From Sphingobacterium spiritivorum (GTDB lineage: Bacteria; Bacteroidota; Bacteroidia; Sphingobacteriales; Sphingobacteriaceae): a stretch of 64,000 nt of DNA. Made by a program: the position numbers and the translations under genes. Below, in pieces: positions 25,443-33,722 of this stretch. Under the pieces are notes generated by a model that did no database searches, was not told the DNA's origin, and worked only from the letters and a program-made list of their open reading frames with translations. The number at the start of each line of letters is the position of its first letter. Within the stretch, counting starts at the first letter, position 1. The stretch spans positions 2,976,001-3,040,000 of the forward strand of contig NZ_CP068083.1 in the NCBI RefSeq assembly GCF_016725325.1, given 5' to 3'.

Positions 25443-27326
25443 TTACATCATCCAGATAGGCACTCCAATCCAGCCATTTATAGTTAGTAGTGCAACGAGA
25501 TAACATAAGAAGAAATTATTGAAAGCTAAAAATAGTCGCAACCACCAACGCTCAATTCCTGACCAACGCTTATAGAGAAGAAAACTGCTTAGGACAATTA
25601 AAATAGCGAAAATGAGCATGCCCGTGAAAATTGATAAGGTGGTTGCATTGAATGAGGCAAATAATTCTTTGTGACCGGCATCTGTCAAACCCATTATACG
25701 GTAAGCCAATAGAAAACAGACTGTACCGACAATGGGTAACAGAGGTATACAAAGATCTATTAATTTCATCTTTTTAAATAGAGTAAGAAATATGGCCACC
25801 ATGCTATAAACCACATAGATCAAAATTGCTGCTAATCCGAGGTAGATTGGGAGTTTTTGTGCCAATATGGAAGTGTGTGATACTTTACGATAGAAACTGT
25901 TGCCATAGCCCTGAAAAAAGGGATGACCTTCGGAATCAAGGGCTAGTATAAAGGATGGCAGAATATCTCCTTTTAAACGAAACATAGCATTACCAACATG
26001 AATAAGAGAGTCTATTTGGCCGTTATCCCTTTTGACAATAAGCTTGTCGTTACTTACACTCTGTAATTCAATCCCGCTAAATATACGTCTATAGAATTCC
26101 CAACGTTCGTTTTTCGGATTCATAAACTGATAATAACCCAATAAAGGCTCTGTTTTTTGTTTATCAATAGGCATGTTAACTAATTTGGGCGCAGAGAGGT
26201 CTCCTGTCAGATAGTCTTCAATTTCCACAGAAACCGGCCACATATTGACTACACTGTTGGCCGCGATGGCATATGCCAAACCAGCTTCCCGGTTAAAGAA
26301 TATCCAGGAAACGAACCCTTCGCCTTTTCCATTATGCCCCCGGAAGCTTATTTTTTTGTTATTTGGAAAAAGGTCATTTCCTAAGGCATAACCTGTCTGC
26401 AGTCCAGCATGGCTGGCTAGAGTGCTGTGGATAGTTTCCATTTCATTTAGATTGACATTATCCAGAAGTCTGTTGTCCGGATGACCATTAAGCAGATAAT
26501 ACATAAATCTGGCCATATCTTCCGCGTTTGAAACAAGTCCACTGCTGGCTCCATTTCCGCTGAGCTTATAAAGGGGCATAGACCTGTAATTTCCCTTTTG
26601 ATAGTTATACCCTTTGGCGAATTCAGGCAGGGGAATACCTTGACGGTCAAATAGGCTGTTTTGCATGTGCAGCGGTATAAAAAGACTTTGTGTTAAATAT
26701 CTTTCCCAAGGCATGCCTGAGACTTTTTCAATAATATAACCCAGTACATTATAGCCAGGATTAGAATAAGACATCATAGTTCCCGGCTTCCAGCGAACTG
26801 TAAGTGAATTACTGACGGCCTTGATTGCGTCTATACCATGAAGGTCTTTTTTACTTACATTTATCATACTGTTAAGCTGTACATCCTCAAAACCAGCAGT
26901 ATGTTCCAGTAAGTGCACCAATCTGACAGGGTCTGTGGCTTCCCAACGATTGGAAAAAGGAATTTCCGGAGCTATATCTCGAATCCGGTCGTTGAGTTTG
27001 AGCTTTCCGCTAGCGACCATTTGCTGTATGCCCATAGCTACAAAAAATTTTGTAATTGATGCTAAATGAAACTGAGTGTGTTGATCTACAGGAAGTTGTT
27101 GTTCAAGGTCTGCGTATCCAAATCCGCCTGAAAATAAAATACTATCTTTTTTTACAATAGCGACCATAAGGCCAGGGATATGTTTTTTTTGTATTATGGT
27201 ATCCAATCGTCTGCAGAGTTGGTCTATGCCGAGATTATAATTTGAAGTACTCCCAAGCTGCGCATTTACATTGGAACAGATCAGCATCGTGAGTATAGCG
27301 ATAATGAAGATATTCAGTTTGATCAT
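25443..27326 (-). CDS. Membrane-bound beta-lactamase-fold serine hydrolase
   Basis: A 627-residue enzyme of the class C beta-lactamase / DD-peptidase fold. After a signal peptide (MIKLNIFIIAILTMLICSNV) it has the catalytic S90-I-T-K93, the tyrosine motif Y187-S-N and the third box H331-N-G. A DUF3471-like stretch follows (LLGYYQFMNPKNERWEFYR onward). The C-terminal ~150 residues hold four or five membrane segments. The active site is thus outside the cytoplasm. Members act on peptidoglycan peptides, D-amino-acid peptides or esters; which one is not readable here. I choose the ATG at 27326 since the longer form (27383) puts 19 charged residues before the signal peptide. Confidence 0.85.
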   Translation of the reverse strand: MIKLNIFIIAILTMLICSNVNAQLGSTSNYNLGIDQLCRRLDTIIQKKHIPGLMVAIVKKDSILFSGGFGYADLEQQLPVDQHTQFHLASITKFFVAMGIQQMVASGKLKLNDRIRDIAPEIPFSNRWEATDPVRLVHLLEHTAGFEDVQLNSMINVSKKDLHGIDAIKAVSNSLTVRWKPGTMMSYSNPGYNVLGYIIEKVSGMPWERYLTQSLFIPLHMQNSLFDRQGIPLPEFAKGYNYQKGNYRSMPLYKLSGNGASSGLVSNAEDMARFMYYLLNGHPDNRLLDNVNLNEMETIHSTLASHAGLQTGYALGNDLFPNNKKISFRGHNGKGEGFVSWIFFNREAGLAYAIAANSVVNMWPVSVEIEDYLTGDLSAPKLVNMPIDKQKTEPLLGYYQFMNPKNERWEFYRRIFSGIELQSVSNDKLIVKRDNGQIDSLIHVGNAMFRLKGDILPSFILALDSEGHPFFQGYGNSFYRKVSHTSILAQKLPIYLGLAAILIYVVYSMVAIFLTLFKKMKLIDLCIPLLPIVGTVCFLLAYRIMGLTDAGHKELFASFNATTLSIFTGMLIFAILIVLSSFLLYKRWSGIERWWLRLFLAFNNFFLCYLVALLTINGWIGVPIWMM

Positions 27327-27425
27327 ATGCTTTTTCTTTTTTGTAAATTTGCAATGATATTGGTCAAGAGTGTCCGTTTCCATCCAAACGGATATATACG
27401 TAAACTTCTAAGTGCTTTACGAGTT

Positions 27426-27433
27426 TATATTTG
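27426..27433 (+). promoter_or_regulatory. -7-like box before the broken lipoprotein gene
   Basis: TATATTTG matches TAnnTTTG, 37 bases before the ATG at 27471. It may still drive a transcript of the pseudogene. Confidence 0.35.
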
Positions 27434-27470
27434 TCTGTTATTAGTTGGAATACATGTTAATAACAATTTT

Positions 27471-27802
27471 ATGAAAGGCTTAAAAATACTTCTGCTTTTT
27501 AGTCTAATAGCATCGTCATGAAGTGATGAAGAAGAAGAAGACGCAATTGGAGATTGTTTTGGTCAATCTATTTTAGTTGATGTTCGCCATGAAACTACTG
27601 CGAATCTTTTTCAGATCAACTTTAATGTTACCAATGCTGTGATCATACTATTGACAAGTCAATCAGATGAGATTTTGGAGATGTGATTTATTTAAACGAC
27701 AGATGGCAATACGACGAGTCAACCTATGCAGAATCGGGAACTTATACCATAATAGCAAAAGTGGGATTAAATAAGGGCGTATGTTATTTTGATATTAAAT
27801 AA
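27471..27802 (+). pseudogene. Degenerate small lipoprotein gene
   Basis: The ATG opens a normal lipoprotein signal, MKGLKILLLFSLIASS, but the next codon, where the lipid-modified cysteine is expected, is TGA (27519-27521). Read on in the same frame it gives SDEEEEDAIGDCFGQ and a further coherent stretch to about 27635. A frameshift there leads into a second frame with CDHTIDKSIR, another TGA at 27668, then DFGDVIYLNDRWQYDESTYA and an end at TAA 27800. So the gene has two nonsense codons and one frameshift. The intact parent would be about 110 residues, with a beta-rich look (SGTYTIIAKVG). No family is recognised. Confidence 0.7.
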
Positions 27803-27869
27803 ACCGTAACAATTAAATGAGAAAATAGTACGTAATAGTTTATTTCGGCAATATGTAACAAAATCTTAT

Positions 27870-28412
27870 TTAAGAATATTGCCAGAAACCGGCTATTACT
27901 TCTTCGGATATATTGTTTTTATACAGATACAGTCCTCCATACATAAAAACATAGTCAGATTCTTCAGCATATCCTTCTTCTTCTATCTGTAAAAAGAAGG
28001 AATAATTATCCTTTTCCAACTGTTCATAATAATAACTTTTGGGTTGAATAAGACGAGGCTCTCCTCCAGCTTTTAGAAATAAAAAATCACTTTCGTTTAC
28101 TGTGGAGTACTTACTTATGGAATGAATTCCAAGTGAGGAAATAGCCTTATCTGTTCTGTCTCCCATTTCCGAGTACTCATGTTCTATTACCTGTATAGCT
28201 ATATTGGGATAAATATTGTTTTCTAAAAGCACATCAAAATTACTATGTATAAGTATAGAAAGCATTTTATCTGGTTTTTCCGGGTGATGGATAACAGCAT
28301 AGAATTTATAATCATCAGGAATATTGTTTTCGATTATTTCAGGAGGTTTGCCTCCTATTCTTGCATTTAGATTGTTGGTATATGTTAAGCAAGATGCATA
28401 AAGTTCCTTCAT
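27870..28412 (-). CDS. DUF1963 (YwqG)-like protein
   Basis: A 180-residue soluble protein with no signal peptide or membrane segment. The C-terminal half, LKAGGEPRLIQPKSYYYEQL followed by YSFFLQIEEEGY and FMYGGLYLYKN, resembles the closing part of DUF1963/YwqG proteins, which have a GG-P-x-IQ and an LQI strand. The N-terminal half (YKFYAVIHHPEKPDKML, IAIQVIEHEY) fits a mixed alpha/beta domain. Proteins of this kind often sit beside toxin loci and may act in immunity, but no toxin gene is seen here. The family call is tentative; 'hypothetical protein' is the safe label. Confidence 0.4.
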   Translation of the reverse strand: MKELYASCLTYTNNLNARIGGKPPEIIENNIPDDYKFYAVIHHPEKPDKMLSILIHSNFDVLLENNIYPNIAIQVIEHEYSEMGDRTDKAISSLGIHSISKYSTVNESDFLFLKAGGEPRLIQPKSYYYEQLEKDNYSFFLQIEEEGYAEESDYVFMYGGLYLYKNNISEEVIAGFWQYS

Positions 28413-28614
28413 AATAGTTATAATATCTTTTAATCTGATTTAGAGCTTTGTTGAGTATTGTAGCGGAAATAAAAATATTATCTCTTTATTTTTCATTTTC
28501 TGCACCTAATTTACTCCAAATTCATATTCTAATTTAATGAATTTAAGCAGTTTTTTAGAAAGATTAATCTGCAATATTTTGTTATTTAGACATGTCAAAA
28601 AACAAAAGGATATT

Positions 28615-29349
28615 ATGAAACAGAATATTTATGATGATAACGGATTCTTTGATGAGTATGGAAAAATGCCTCGTTCTAAAGAGGGGTTGCAAGCCGCCGG
28701 AGAATGGCATGTTTTAAAAACAATGTTTCCTGATTTTACGAATAAAGATGTGCTTGATCTGGGCTGTGGATATGGCTGGCATTGTATATATGCCAGTCAA
28801 AAGGGAGCAAGAAATGTAATTGGAGTGGATCTCTCTTCAAAGATGATCCTTAAGGCAAAGGAGAATTCTGCGGGACTCGATATTGATTACCGGCAGATGG
28901 CCATTGAAGATATTGATTTTGCACCGGAAGAATTTGATATAGTAATAAGTTCATTAGCTCTTCATTATATAAAAGACCTGGAGACTGTTATGCAGAAAGT
29001 GAATCATTTTTTGAAAAAAGGCGGGAGTTTTATCTTTTCTATGGAACATCCGATATTTACAGCCCGAGCGGAGCAGGATTGGTATACGAATGAGCTAGGT
29101 ATACGCTTGCACTGGCCTGTTGATCATTACCAGCAGGAAGGTAGAAGAAATGCAATGTTTCTTGGGCATGAGGTTATCAAGTATCACCGAACAATGGAGA
29201 CCTTGTTAAATGGAGTCATAGCAGCTGGATTTACGATTAACCGAATAGCAGAACCCAAGCCTTCAGAAGTCCTACTAGAAGAATTTCCTGAGATGAAGGA
29301 TGAATCCAGAAGACCTATTTTTATTCTTATTTCCGCCACAAAGAATTAA
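28615..29349 (+). CDS. Class I SAM-dependent methyltransferase
   Basis: A 244-residue small-molecule methyltransferase. The SAM-binding motif I is DVLDLGCGYGWHCIYASQKG (residues ~45-64), followed by the acidic motif GVDLSSKMI. Motif IV is FDIVISSLALHYIKD and motif VI-like FLKKGGSFIFSMEHPIF is present. This is the Methyltransf_11/25 type; the substrate is not identifiable. The ATG at 28615, preceded by AAAAGGA, is favoured over the ATG at 28537, which would add an unusual 26-residue extension. It is monocistronic, with a hairpin downstream. Confidence 0.85.
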   Translation: MKQNIYDDNGFFDEYGKMPRSKEGLQAAGEWHVLKTMFPDFTNKDVLDLGCGYGWHCIYASQKGARNVIGVDLSSKMILKAKENSAGLDIDYRQMAIEDIDFAPEEFDIVISSLALHYIKDLETVMQKVNHFLKKGGSFIFSMEHPIFTARAEQDWYTNELGIRLHWPVDHYQQEGRRNAMFLGHEVIKYHRTMETLLNGVIAAGFTINRIAEPKPSEVLLEEFPEMKDESRRPIFILISATKN

Positions 29350-29406
29350 AGGAATTGAGGATCCGTGTAAGTAAGTAATTGTTTGAGAAAATAGCCTGTA
29401 TAAAAG

Positions 29407-29436
29407 AGGCAGCTCTTTCGAACTGCCTTTGTTTTA
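29407..29436. terminator. Hairpin between the methyltransferase and the Fe-S gene
   Basis: AGGCAG (29407-29412) pairs with CTGCCT (29423-29428), with further weak pairing; the plus-strand side continues TTGTTTTAT. It lies between two convergent genes and may end both transcripts. Confidence 0.55.
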
Positions 29437-30228
29437 TAGTTTATTTGCTTTTACCGTGATTTCTGCGATATCCAGAACCTGGATTTCCGCTTCTTTGTCT
29501 TTTATTTTGACACCATCGCGAAGCATGGTCATACAGAATGGGCAGGCAGCCGCTACTATCTGTGCTTCTGAAGCTATAACATCTTCTATTCTTTCAATAT
29601 TAATGTCTTTATTTCCCGGTTCGGGTTCTTTAAACATCTGAGCTCCACCTGCACCACAGCAAAGACCATTGCTGCGGCATCTTTTAAGCTCTACAAGCTG
29701 GCTGTCCAGTACTTCAAGAACCTTGCGTGGAGCTTCGTATACTTCATTCGCTCTACCCAGATAACACGGATCGTGATAAGTGATTTTCTTTCCCTTAAAC
29801 TCATGTCCGTCGCTTGGCTTTAATTTTCCTTCGTCTATCAGAGACTGAATCAGCTGGGTATGGTGTATAACTTCGTAGTTACCTCCCAATTGCGGATATT
29901 CATTTTTAAGGGTATTGAAACAGTGTGGACAGGCTGTTACGATTTTTTTTATTTCATAAGCGTCGAGTACCTGAATATTAGTCATTGCCTGCATCTGAAA
30001 CAGGAATTCATTTCCGGCACGCTTTGCAGGATCTCCTGTGCAACTTTCTTCAGTCCCCAGAATGGCATATTTGAGTCCCACATGATGCAGAATCTTACAT
30101 ATATCTCTGGTGATACGTTGCGCACGTTCATCAAAACTTCCTGCACAGCCTACCCAAAATAATATTTCGGGAGCTTCGCCTTTTCCGGCCAATTCGGCTA
30201 CAGTAGGTATGTGTAATTGCTCTTCCAT
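29434..30228 (-). CDS. (Fe-S)-binding CCG-domain protein (HdrB/GlpC/LutA-like)
   Basis: A 264-residue soluble redox protein with two cysteine-rich CCG modules. The first has CAGSFDERAQRI and CPHCFNTLKNEYPQ; the second has YHDPCYLGRANE, GLCCGAGGAQMF and ACPFCMTMLRDG. Such paired modules bind a non-cubane [4Fe-4S] cluster in heterodisulfide reductase B and act in electron transfer to quinone partners in GlpC/LutA-type proteins. It starts 14 bases after the membrane Fe-S gene, so the two form one complex. The electron donor is unknown. Confidence 0.88.
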   Translation of the reverse strand: MEEQLHIPTVAELAGKGEAPEILFWVGCAGSFDERAQRITRDICKILHHVGLKYAILGTEESCTGDPAKRAGNEFLFQMQAMTNIQVLDAYEIKKIVTACPHCFNTLKNEYPQLGGNYEVIHHTQLIQSLIDEGKLKPSDGHEFKGKKITYHDPCYLGRANEVYEAPRKVLEVLDSQLVELKRCRSNGLCCGAGGAQMFKEPEPGNKDINIERIEDVIASEAQIVAAACPFCMTMLRDGVKIKDKEAEIQVLDIAEITVKANKL

Positions 30229-30242
30229 AGTTGTTGAATGAT

Positions 30243-31538
30243 TTATTGATTCGCCCAGTTTGCTCTGTCAGCCTGTGCATATTTCCAGGGAGCACCATTG
30301 TTTTCCAGATTACCGAACATGACATTGATGCTGGAAGGAGCCTGGGATTCTTCCATGACAGCATACTGTCTTAGGCCCATAATGATTTCTAATGGATTAA
30401 TGTTTACCGGGCATTGTTCTACACAAGCATTACAGCTTGTGCAAGCCCATATTTCTTCTCTGCTTATATAGGTGTCCAAAAGAGACTTGTTGTCCTCTGC
30501 AACGCTACCATTCTTGTCTATATTCTTACCCACTTCTTCCAAACGGTCTCTTGTATCCATCATAATTTTGCGTGGAGAAAGGAGTTTACCCGTCATGTTT
30601 GCCGGACATGCTGATGTACAGCGTCCGCACTCCGTACAGGTGTATGCGTCCAGGAGATTCTTCCATGTGAGATCCTGTACATCTTTGACTCCGAATCTGG
30701 AAATTCCATCAGTAACCGGAGGAGTAAAGGAGGGATCAAGCATAGCTTTGACTTCGTTGGTTACCGAAACCATATTTTCGAACTTGCCTTTAGGCTCCAG
30801 CTTGCTGAAATACGTATTGGGGAAAGCCAGTATGATATGCAGATGCTTTGATACAGGCAAATAATTCAGAAATAGTAATACACCTATGATATGAAACCAC
30901 CAGCAGCTTCTTTCAATGGCTATCAAAGCAGAGGGACTATCCGGTAGAATACCCATTAACCAGGAACTAACCGGAAACAAACCCGCCTGATGATAGTGAC
31001 TCACACCTGCCAGCTGAAGCTTGTGGTCTGCTGCATTCATAAAAAGAAAGGCTGCCATCAGCAGTATCTCTGTAATAAGAATCAGATTAGCATCTGTCTT
31101 TGGCCAGTTATTCAGTTCCTTTTGTTGCAGGCGCTTTATCTTTAATACATTTCTGCGGATAAAAAAGATAACACAGGCTGCTAATACACTAAATGCTAAT
31201 AATTCGAAAGCATAGATCAGGAAATTATAAAAACCGCCCATAAAAGAAAGTACACGATGTGTACCGAAGATACCATCGATTATAATTTCTATCATCTCAA
31301 TATTGATAATACAGAAACCTGCATATACAAAGAGATGGAGCAGGGCAGGAAGAGGTTTTTTGAACATTTTCTGTTGTCCAAAAGCAACCAGTAACATGGT
31401 TTTCAACCGTTCACCCGGGCGGTCGAAGCGATCTACATTTTTTCCCAAACGTATATTGCGCCATATCTTACGGGCATTGCCCGTGAAAAAAACTATGGCC
31501 GCAATAAAAAGAATACTAAAAATGATTTGACTGATCAT
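30243..31538 (-). CDS. Membrane 4Fe-4S dicluster protein (HdrC/NarI-like)
   Basis: A 431-residue membrane protein. The N-terminal ~270 residues have about five hydrophobic segments (IIFSILFIAAIVFFTG at the start, several with paired histidines) like the cytochrome b/NarI-type quinone-interacting domain. A C-terminal ferredoxin part carries two [4Fe-4S] motifs, CTECGRCTSACP and CTSCNACVEQCP. With the CCG protein it should pass electrons between a cytoplasmic donor and menaquinone. An Hdr-like or acyl-CoA/ETF-linked dehydrogenase role is possible but cannot be chosen from this sequence. Confidence 0.88.
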   Translation of the reverse strand: MISQIIFSILFIAAIVFFTGNARKIWRNIRLGKNVDRFDRPGERLKTMLLVAFGQQKMFKKPLPALLHLFVYAGFCIINIEMIEIIIDGIFGTHRVLSFMGGFYNFLIYAFELLAFSVLAACVIFFIRRNVLKIKRLQQKELNNWPKTDANLILITEILLMAAFLFMNAADHKLQLAGVSHYHQAGLFPVSSWLMGILPDSPSALIAIERSCWWFHIIGVLLFLNYLPVSKHLHIILAFPNTYFSKLEPKGKFENMVSVTNEVKAMLDPSFTPPVTDGISRFGVKDVQDLTWKNLLDAYTCTECGRCTSACPANMTGKLLSPRKIMMDTRDRLEEVGKNIDKNGSVAEDNKSLLDTYISREEIWACTSCNACVEQCPVNINPLEIIMGLRQYAVMEESQAPSSINVMFGNLENNGAPWKYAQADRANWANQ

Positions 31539-31562
31539 AACTGTTCAAAATCAGGTGTAACA

Positions 31563-31570
31563 CAAATATA
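31563..31570 (-). promoter_or_regulatory. -7-like box of the Fe-S operon
   Basis: On the minus strand this reads TATATTTG, 25 bases before the start at 31538. No TTTG partner at the standard spacing. The remaining AT-rich gap up to 31835 shows no gene. Confidence 0.4.
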
Positions 31571-31835
31571 AAATAAATTAAATACTATGCTTGCATAATA
31601 TTTAATTTATAATGGTTAAAAATAAAAGCCAACTGCATGTATGATTTGTAAACATTGAAAAATAAAAACAAGAATATATGAGAAATAGTTTTGAGATATG
31701 GATTTGAATCTTTAGTTTTGAATATTATTTTTAATGAGTCTAAATAAATATAACAAAGTATCATAAAGATTCCTATCGTTAGGAGATACTGTTTAGGAAG
31801 ACTTAATATAGTAGAGACAAAAGATATTTAAGCAT

Positions 31836-32159
31836 ATGTGTCAATCCATTTTATTGAGTGAAAAAGGAACTACGCATGTAAGTCTGTGCAATAAGTGTCA
31901 AACCTTTTACATTTGGCAATCTTCATTTGTATTGACTTTTACAAGACGTCAGTTTGAGACTTTTGTAGAAACGACATTAAGTCAGGGTAACGATCATTGT
32001 TTTGTGAGTTTTCCTGATGGTGAATTCAGACTATTATTGAATACACCATGTCCGGAGATTGTTTTCAATTTCAGAAAAGAGGAATGGGATGACTTTGTAG
32101 AGGCTCTGACAGAATCATTTTATATGCAGGAAGTATATAGTATGATCGAAAAGTCTTAA
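31836..32159 (+). CDS. Small conserved protein with a CxxC pair (DUF6686-like)
   Basis: A 107-residue soluble protein. It opens MCQSILLSEKGTTHVSLCNKC, whose C-N-K-C could bind a metal, continues TFYIWQSSFVLTF and ends in an acidic helix (EEWDDFVEALTESFYMQ). The pattern resembles short Bacteroidota proteins annotated DUF6686; that name is tentative. There is no signal peptide. It stands alone between two leftward operons. The function is not known. Confidence 0.6.
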   Translation: MCQSILLSEKGTTHVSLCNKCQTFYIWQSSFVLTFTRRQFETFVETTLSQGNDHCFVSFPDGEFRLLLNTPCPEIVFNFRKEEWDDFVEALTESFYMQEVYSMIEKS

Positions 32160-32374
32160 AAAATTAAGTCCTGGGCTGCTTTTTTTATCATCGTGAGTGA
32201 GTTTTACAGTCTCCAGGCACAAATGTTCAGCACAGCTTCCTTACTTATACTGATCTGATTAAATTGTTGTTTTCTCTCTCTCTTTGCAACAATTAAATAA
32301 GCACTAGGATGAGTATTTAAGTAGGGGGGATGGCGCTGAGAAGGGTAGGTTGGTAATTGACAATAGTTCTAAAC

Positions 32375-32409
32375 AAAAAAGACAGCTCATATTTATGAGC
32401 TGTCTTTTT
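32375..32409 (-). terminator. Terminator of the envelope-assembly operon
   Basis: GACAGCTCAT (32381-32390) and ATGAGCTGTC (32395-32404) form ten perfect pairs, extended by A/T pairs on both sides. It lies 19 bases after the last ompH stop on the minus strand. The stretch 32160-32374 between it and the upstream plus-strand gene shows nothing. Confidence 0.85.
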
Positions 32410-32427
32410 ATTATAAGGTTTTCCGTC

Positions 32428-33003
32428 TTATTTTTTTGCCGGTGTTGTTGCTGCTGCAGGAGCTGCAGTAGTAGAGATTCCTAACTTAGATTTTACCTCA
32501 GTAGTCAAATCATCACCACCTGCAAAGTAAGGAATATTAGTGCTTGAGATATCAAATACATAAGCATAACCTTTTGCTTTAGCGATATCGTTAACTGCAG
32601 TCATTACTTTTCTTTCGATCGGCTGGTACAATTCTTCTTGTTTTTTACCAACTTCTTCCTGTGCTAAACGTTGTACTTCATTGATACGTGTTTCGATATC
32701 ACGAAGTTGTGTACCTAACGTATTCAATTCCGCATCAACAGTTTCTTTGTTAGCTTCGCTGCGGTTGCGCATTTTTTCGTTTGCATCAGTTTGTTTCTTT
32801 TGGTATTCCGCATACATACCTTGCAATTCTTTAGTTTTGCTGTCATTCAATGTTTTAAGTTGATCCTGAGCAGCTTTGAATTCTGTAGTACCGGAGATAA
32901 TATCTCCAAAGTTGATATGTCCGATTTTTTGTTGAGCATTTACCAATTGAGTTGAGAAAAGCAATCCCGCTGCCAATGCTGCACTTTTTACTAAATTTTT
33001 CAT
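32428..33003 (-). CDS. OmpH/Skp-family periplasmic chaperone (copy 2)
   Basis: A 191-residue chaperone that holds unfolded outer-membrane proteins in the periplasm on the way to BAM. It has a signal peptide (SAALAAGLLFSTQLVNAQ), a short beta segment (KIGHINFGDIISGT), a long charged coiled-coil arm (residues ~40-120) and the closing YAYVFDISSTNIPYFAGGDDL strand pair. An Ala/Pro/Thr-rich tail follows, which copy 1 lacks. It lies 111 bases after the first ompH in the same operon. Skp family members are trimeric; assembly here is inferred. Confidence 0.9.
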   Translation of the reverse strand: MKNLVKSAALAAGLLFSTQLVNAQQKIGHINFGDIISGTTEFKAAQDQLKTLNDSKTKELQGMYAEYQKKQTDANEKMRNRSEANKETVDAELNTLGTQLRDIETRINEVQRLAQEEVGKKQEELYQPIERKVMTAVNDIAKAKGYAYVFDISSTNIPYFAGGDDLTTEVKSKLGISTTAAPAAATTPAKK

Positions 33004-33114
33004 TCTTTTGATTTTAATCTTTGGTCTTATCCAATTGTGGGAATAAGATAATTGTTTATTTTTTTAAAACTATGATACCTTTTAATTGCACGTCGCAATG
33101 ATAATAAAAAAAAC

Positions 33115-33648
33115 TTATTTTACAAGCGCTGCGTCTGGTTTAAATCCTAATTTAGTAATGACTTCATTACTTTTATCCAGTTTTGGATTTGCATACAGGA
33201 ATGTCACTTCATTTCCTTTATCCAATACGATGTCTAAGCCTTGATTACTGGCAAGATCCTGAATAGCTTTTGCTACCCGATCCTGAATAGGTTTGATCAG
33301 ACGGATACGTTGCTGATAAAGCTCACCTTCATATCCGAATTTCTGACGCTGAAATTCTTTAGCTTCTTTTTCTTTCTTAACGATTTCATCTTCTCTACGG
33401 CGACGCATGTCCTCGTTAAGTAATACCTGATCGTTTTGATAAGCTTTATACAATTTTTCGATTTCACCGTATTTGGCGTCTACCTGTTCCTGCCATTGTA
33501 CAGAAAGGTCATCCAATTGTTTTTGTGCGGAAACATATTCAGGAATATGTTTTAGAATATATTCCGAATCCACATATGCGAAACGTTGAGCAAATGTAGC
33601 AGTCGTAGCCAACGTTAAAAAGGCGATAATAGCTATTATTTTTTTCAT
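33115..33648 (-). CDS. OmpH/Skp-family periplasmic chaperone (copy 1)
   Basis: A 177-residue paralogue of the next gene. The signal peptide (IIAIIAFLTLATTATFAQ) precedes RFAYVDSEYILKHIPEYV, the standard opening of this family. A charged coiled-coil arm follows, about 80 residues rich in Glu/Lys/Arg, and the closing strands LDIVLDKGNEVTFLYANP end it. It is encoded directly downstream of bamA, as in most Bacteroidota, and should deliver barrel proteins to it. Two divergent copies in tandem suggest a heteromer or different clients. Confidence 0.92.
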   Translation of the reverse strand: MKKIIAIIAFLTLATTATFAQRFAYVDSEYILKHIPEYVSAQKQLDDLSVQWQEQVDAKYGEIEKLYKAYQNDQVLLNEDMRRRREDEIVKKEKEAKEFQRQKFGYEGELYQQRIRLIKPIQDRVAKAIQDLASNQGLDIVLDKGNEVTFLYANPKLDKSNEVITKLGFKPDAALVK

Positions 33649-33722
33649 TTTTATCTAGATAAATCGTTAAACATTTCTCTTTGTTGTTATGGACAATATT
33701 TATTCCAAAAAGTTTAATGGAA

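Noticed and set aside
27519..27521. TGA at the lipobox read as selenocysteine or recoded codon
   Set aside because: Other genes here end with TGA as a normal stop (ppk1, ubiE), no selenocysteine machinery is visible, and a frameshift and a further TGA follow, so decay is the simpler reading.
32428..33648. Recent duplication of ompH
   Set aside because: The two copies differ in signal peptide, arm and tail and occur in tandem in many Bacteroidota, so they are old paralogues.
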